A stretch of DNA of 7,552 nucleotides, taken from assembly GCA_002404215.1 (NCBI GenBank), contig DHJG01000225.1, positions 10,363-17,914 of the forward strand. The letters are read 5' to 3'. The stretch is from Desulfosporosinus sp. UBA4726. Lineage in GTDB: Bacteria > Bacillota > Desulfitobacteriia > Desulfitobacteriales > Desulfitobacteriaceae. Under the pieces are notes generated by a model, which searched no databases, was not told the DNA's origin, and worked only from the letters and a program-made list of their open reading frames with translations. The position numbers and the translations under genes are program-made. Shown one piece after another: positions 6,536 to 7,552 of the stretch; the first letter of the stretch is position 1; each line of letters starts with the position of its first letter.

Positions 6536-7011
6536 CTCAGCACCACCCCGATTGCTATTGCTACTATAAACGAAAATATGAACGCTAAGCTATTCCTGAG
6601 TATTGCAGCCTTTTTCCCGAAATACTTTATCTCCAGAGGGATTGTCACGATCCCAACCATCATTAACGTTGAGATAAATACGGCGATTTGCATAAAACCA
6701 GCACCGCTTTTTAACAAAGCTGAAGCTAACGGAAAAGCTACAAATCCAGGTATTAAAGTAACTGAACCGATCAGAGACGCCATTAACATTCCCCGCCACC
6801 CAGATTTCTCTCCGATTAAGCCTGAAATAACTTCAGGGCTCAAAACCGCCAGCATTATACCTATAATAACTAAAATAGATAATAACTGGGGCATAATATT
6901 TTCAAAGGACTTCCACGCCTTCTCCAAGGCTAGGAAAGTCTTTTTCTTATCCTTTATAAAGGAAAGGACAAGAAAGCCGAAAGCCACAATGTACATCAGA
7001 ACAGTAAACAT
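6532..7011 (-). CDS. Half-size permease of the COG0701 type, first subunit
   Basis: A 159-residue hydrophobic protein paralogous to the next gene. Membrane segments are visible at about 3-19, 42-60, 76-100, 106-126 and 139-157. Family motifs are GEKSG (67-71), the IPGFVAFPLASALLKSGAGF segment (87-106) and the MVGIVTIPLEIKYFG segment. The polar Lys/Glu-rich stretch at 20-38 is the first cytoplasmic loop. ATG start behind AAGGGAG, spaced nine bases. The 19-bp inverted repeat at 7028-7073 ends only about 16 bp upstream, so expression is likely controlled there. It contains no cysteine. It is the first gene of the probable three-gene membrane operon. Some Clostridia carry such half-permeases next to ArsR-type regulators or small thioredoxins; none is visible in this window. 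Confidence 0.8.
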   Translation of the reverse strand: MFTVLMYIVAFGFLVLSFIKDKKKTFLALEKAWKSFENIMPQLLSILVIIGIMLAVLSPEVISGLIGEKSGWRGMLMASLIGSVTLIPGFVAFPLASALLKSGAGFMQIAVFISTLMMVGIVTIPLEIKYFGKKAAILRNSLAFIFSFIVAIAIGVVLR

Positions 7012-7027
7012 TTTCGTAATCTCCCTT

Positions 7028-7073
7028 CTTAATATTAAGTATATTACTATCCTTTAATATACTTAATATTAAG
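7028..7073. promoter_or_regulatory. Perfect 19-bp inverted repeat upstream of the permease operon
   Basis: Left arm 7028-7046 (CTTAATATTAAGTATATTA) and right arm 7055-7073 are exact reverse complements around an eight-base loop. Each arm also contains the 12-bp palindrome CTTAATATTAAG (7028-7039 and 7062-7073), so the element equally reads as two identical dimer sites 34 bp apart. It sits between the candidate promoter and the first permease's ribosome binding site. It could be a paired operator (ArsR-like repressors use AT-rich palindromes) or an mRNA hairpin affecting translation. Confidence 0.7.
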
Positions 7074-7232
7074 ACTTCAATGTCTGGCTTTTTTAAATTC
7101 CCGATTATTTCTTTGGATTCCTTTGTATTCAATCGCCCTTCAATCCTTAAAATATTCCCTTTCTCCCTAACGTTGATGTTCTTCCAAATCCACTGCATAA
7201 AGTAAATAATCTATTTATAATATACTAATAAC
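7074..7232 (-). other. Leader region of the permease operon, no recognised gene
   Basis: About 160 bases between the candidate promoter and the inverted repeat. An open frame on the minus strand begins at an ATG at 7198, but it has no ribosome binding site, runs through the inverted repeat and continues out of frame into the permease gene. I do not call it. No riboswitch fold was recognised. Confidence 0.5.
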
Positions 7233-7260
7233 ATTATATATTGATTTTTATATTCTTCAA
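7233..7260 (-). promoter_or_regulatory. Candidate promoter of the permease operon
   Basis: The minus strand reads TTGAAG, 16 bases, then TATAAT: a four-of-six -35 and a perfect -10. It would give a leader of roughly 215 bases before the first permease. Confidence 0.5.
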
Positions 7261-7386
7261 TAGTTTTTTAGTGAAAATACAATCAGGAATAGGTGCAACA
7301 AGCAATTAAGTTCTATACGCCACTCTAAGTATTGTTCTCACTCAAAAACCCCTTAGAAATTTTCATGTGTACCACATACTTTATCA

Positions 7387-7403
7387 TATAATAATGTCAT
7401 TAT
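7387..7403 (+). promoter_or_regulatory. TATAAT box overlapped by a 13-bp palindrome, ahead of the small frame
   Basis: TATAAT at 7387-7392 overlaps the perfect odd palindrome ATAATGTCATTAT (7391-7403), which would cover the transcription start. The -35 region is poor. It lies about 45 bp before the small frame at 7440. Confidence 0.35.
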
Positions 7404-7439
7404 ATTTGCTGCTCTGCAAAAAACAAAAGGAGGACGTAT

Positions 7440-7505
7440 ATTTCTGAACTGGAAGAGATGATGAAGGACGGAACTATCAAATGCAGCAGTGGAGAACATG
7501 ATTAA
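7440..7505 (+). CDS. Possible 21-residue peptide with ATT start (or start-codon-damaged gene remnant)
   Basis: A strong AGGAGG at 7431 is followed after a near-ideal gap by ATT, then an open frame: S-E-L-E-E-M-M-K-D-G-T-I-K-C-S-S-G-E-H-D and TAA. If ATT is a genuine rare start, the product is a 21-residue acidic peptide with one cysteine; tandem ATGs at codons 7-8 give a shorter alternative without the good spacing. A hairpin follows one base after the stop, so the unit looks complete. I do not recognise the peptide. Alternatively it is the decayed remnant of a longer gene. Confidence 0.3.
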   Translation: MSELEEMMKDGTIKCSSGEHD

Positions 7506-7506
7506 T

Positions 7507-7550
7507 GCAACAGGAGCATCTGTACCTTTCAGTACAAATGCCCCTGTTGC
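7507..7550 (+). terminator. Terminator-like hairpin at the right edge
   Basis: Arms 7507-7525 and 7532-7550 pair at 17 of 19 positions (outer stem GCAACAGG/CCTGTTGC) around a six-base loop. It starts one base after the TAA of the small frame. Whether a T-run follows is hidden by the window end. Confidence 0.55.
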
Positions 7551-7552
7551 TA

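Noticed and set aside
6002..7011. Arsenic efflux (ArsP) assignment for the two permeases
   Set aside because: Family resemblance is general; both halves lack cysteine, and no arsR, arsC or arsM is in the window, so I do not assign a substrate.
6947..7198. Minus-strand 83-codon open frame overlapping the first permease
   Set aside because: No ribosome binding site; it reads through the perfect inverted repeat and then out of frame through the permease gene. No recognisable domain.

Overview
The window looks like part of the chromosome of a low- to mid-GC anaerobic Firmicute (Clostridia or Negativicutes type). This is an inference from the strong AGGAGG-type ribosome binding sites, AT-rich intergenic DNA, TTG/GTG starts and gene families, not from any phylogenetic marker. 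No rRNA, tRNA, CRISPR array or insertion sequence is visible.

Left part (1-3475, minus strand): the beginning of a choline-utilisation (cut) glycyl-radical microcompartment operon, read right to left. The order is two BMC-H shell proteins, a CoA-acylating-type aldehyde dehydrogenase with a C-terminal encapsulation-type helix, and the N-terminal half of choline trimethylamine-lyase CutC, which runs off the left edge. CutC would cleave choline to trimethylamine plus acetaldehyde inside the shell, and an aldehyde dehydrogenase would turn acetaldehyde into acetyl-CoA. The dehydrogenase seen here has serine where the catalytic cysteine of the AdhE-type family is expected. Its enzymatic role is therefore the main open question of the window.

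Middle (3476-4801): an AT-rich divergent promoter region holding two copies of a TAGTTATTGT-type element, then a plus-strand choline/ethanolamine-kinase-like phosphotransferase. Choline breakdown and choline phosphorylation are thus encoded back to back.

Right part (4802-7011): a convergent intergenic stretch with two terminator hairpins, then a minus-strand set of three membrane proteins. These are two half-size COG0701-type permeases overlapping by ATGA and a TauE/SafE-family transporter. They probably form one operon ending at the terminator at 5073-5111. A perfect 19-bp inverted repeat lies directly in front of the first permease.

Right edge (7074-7552): non-coding, AT-rich sequence with a good minus-strand promoter. 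It also holds a tiny plus-strand unit (TATAAT box, AGGAGG site, 21-codon frame beginning with ATT, immediate hairpin) whose identity is unknown.
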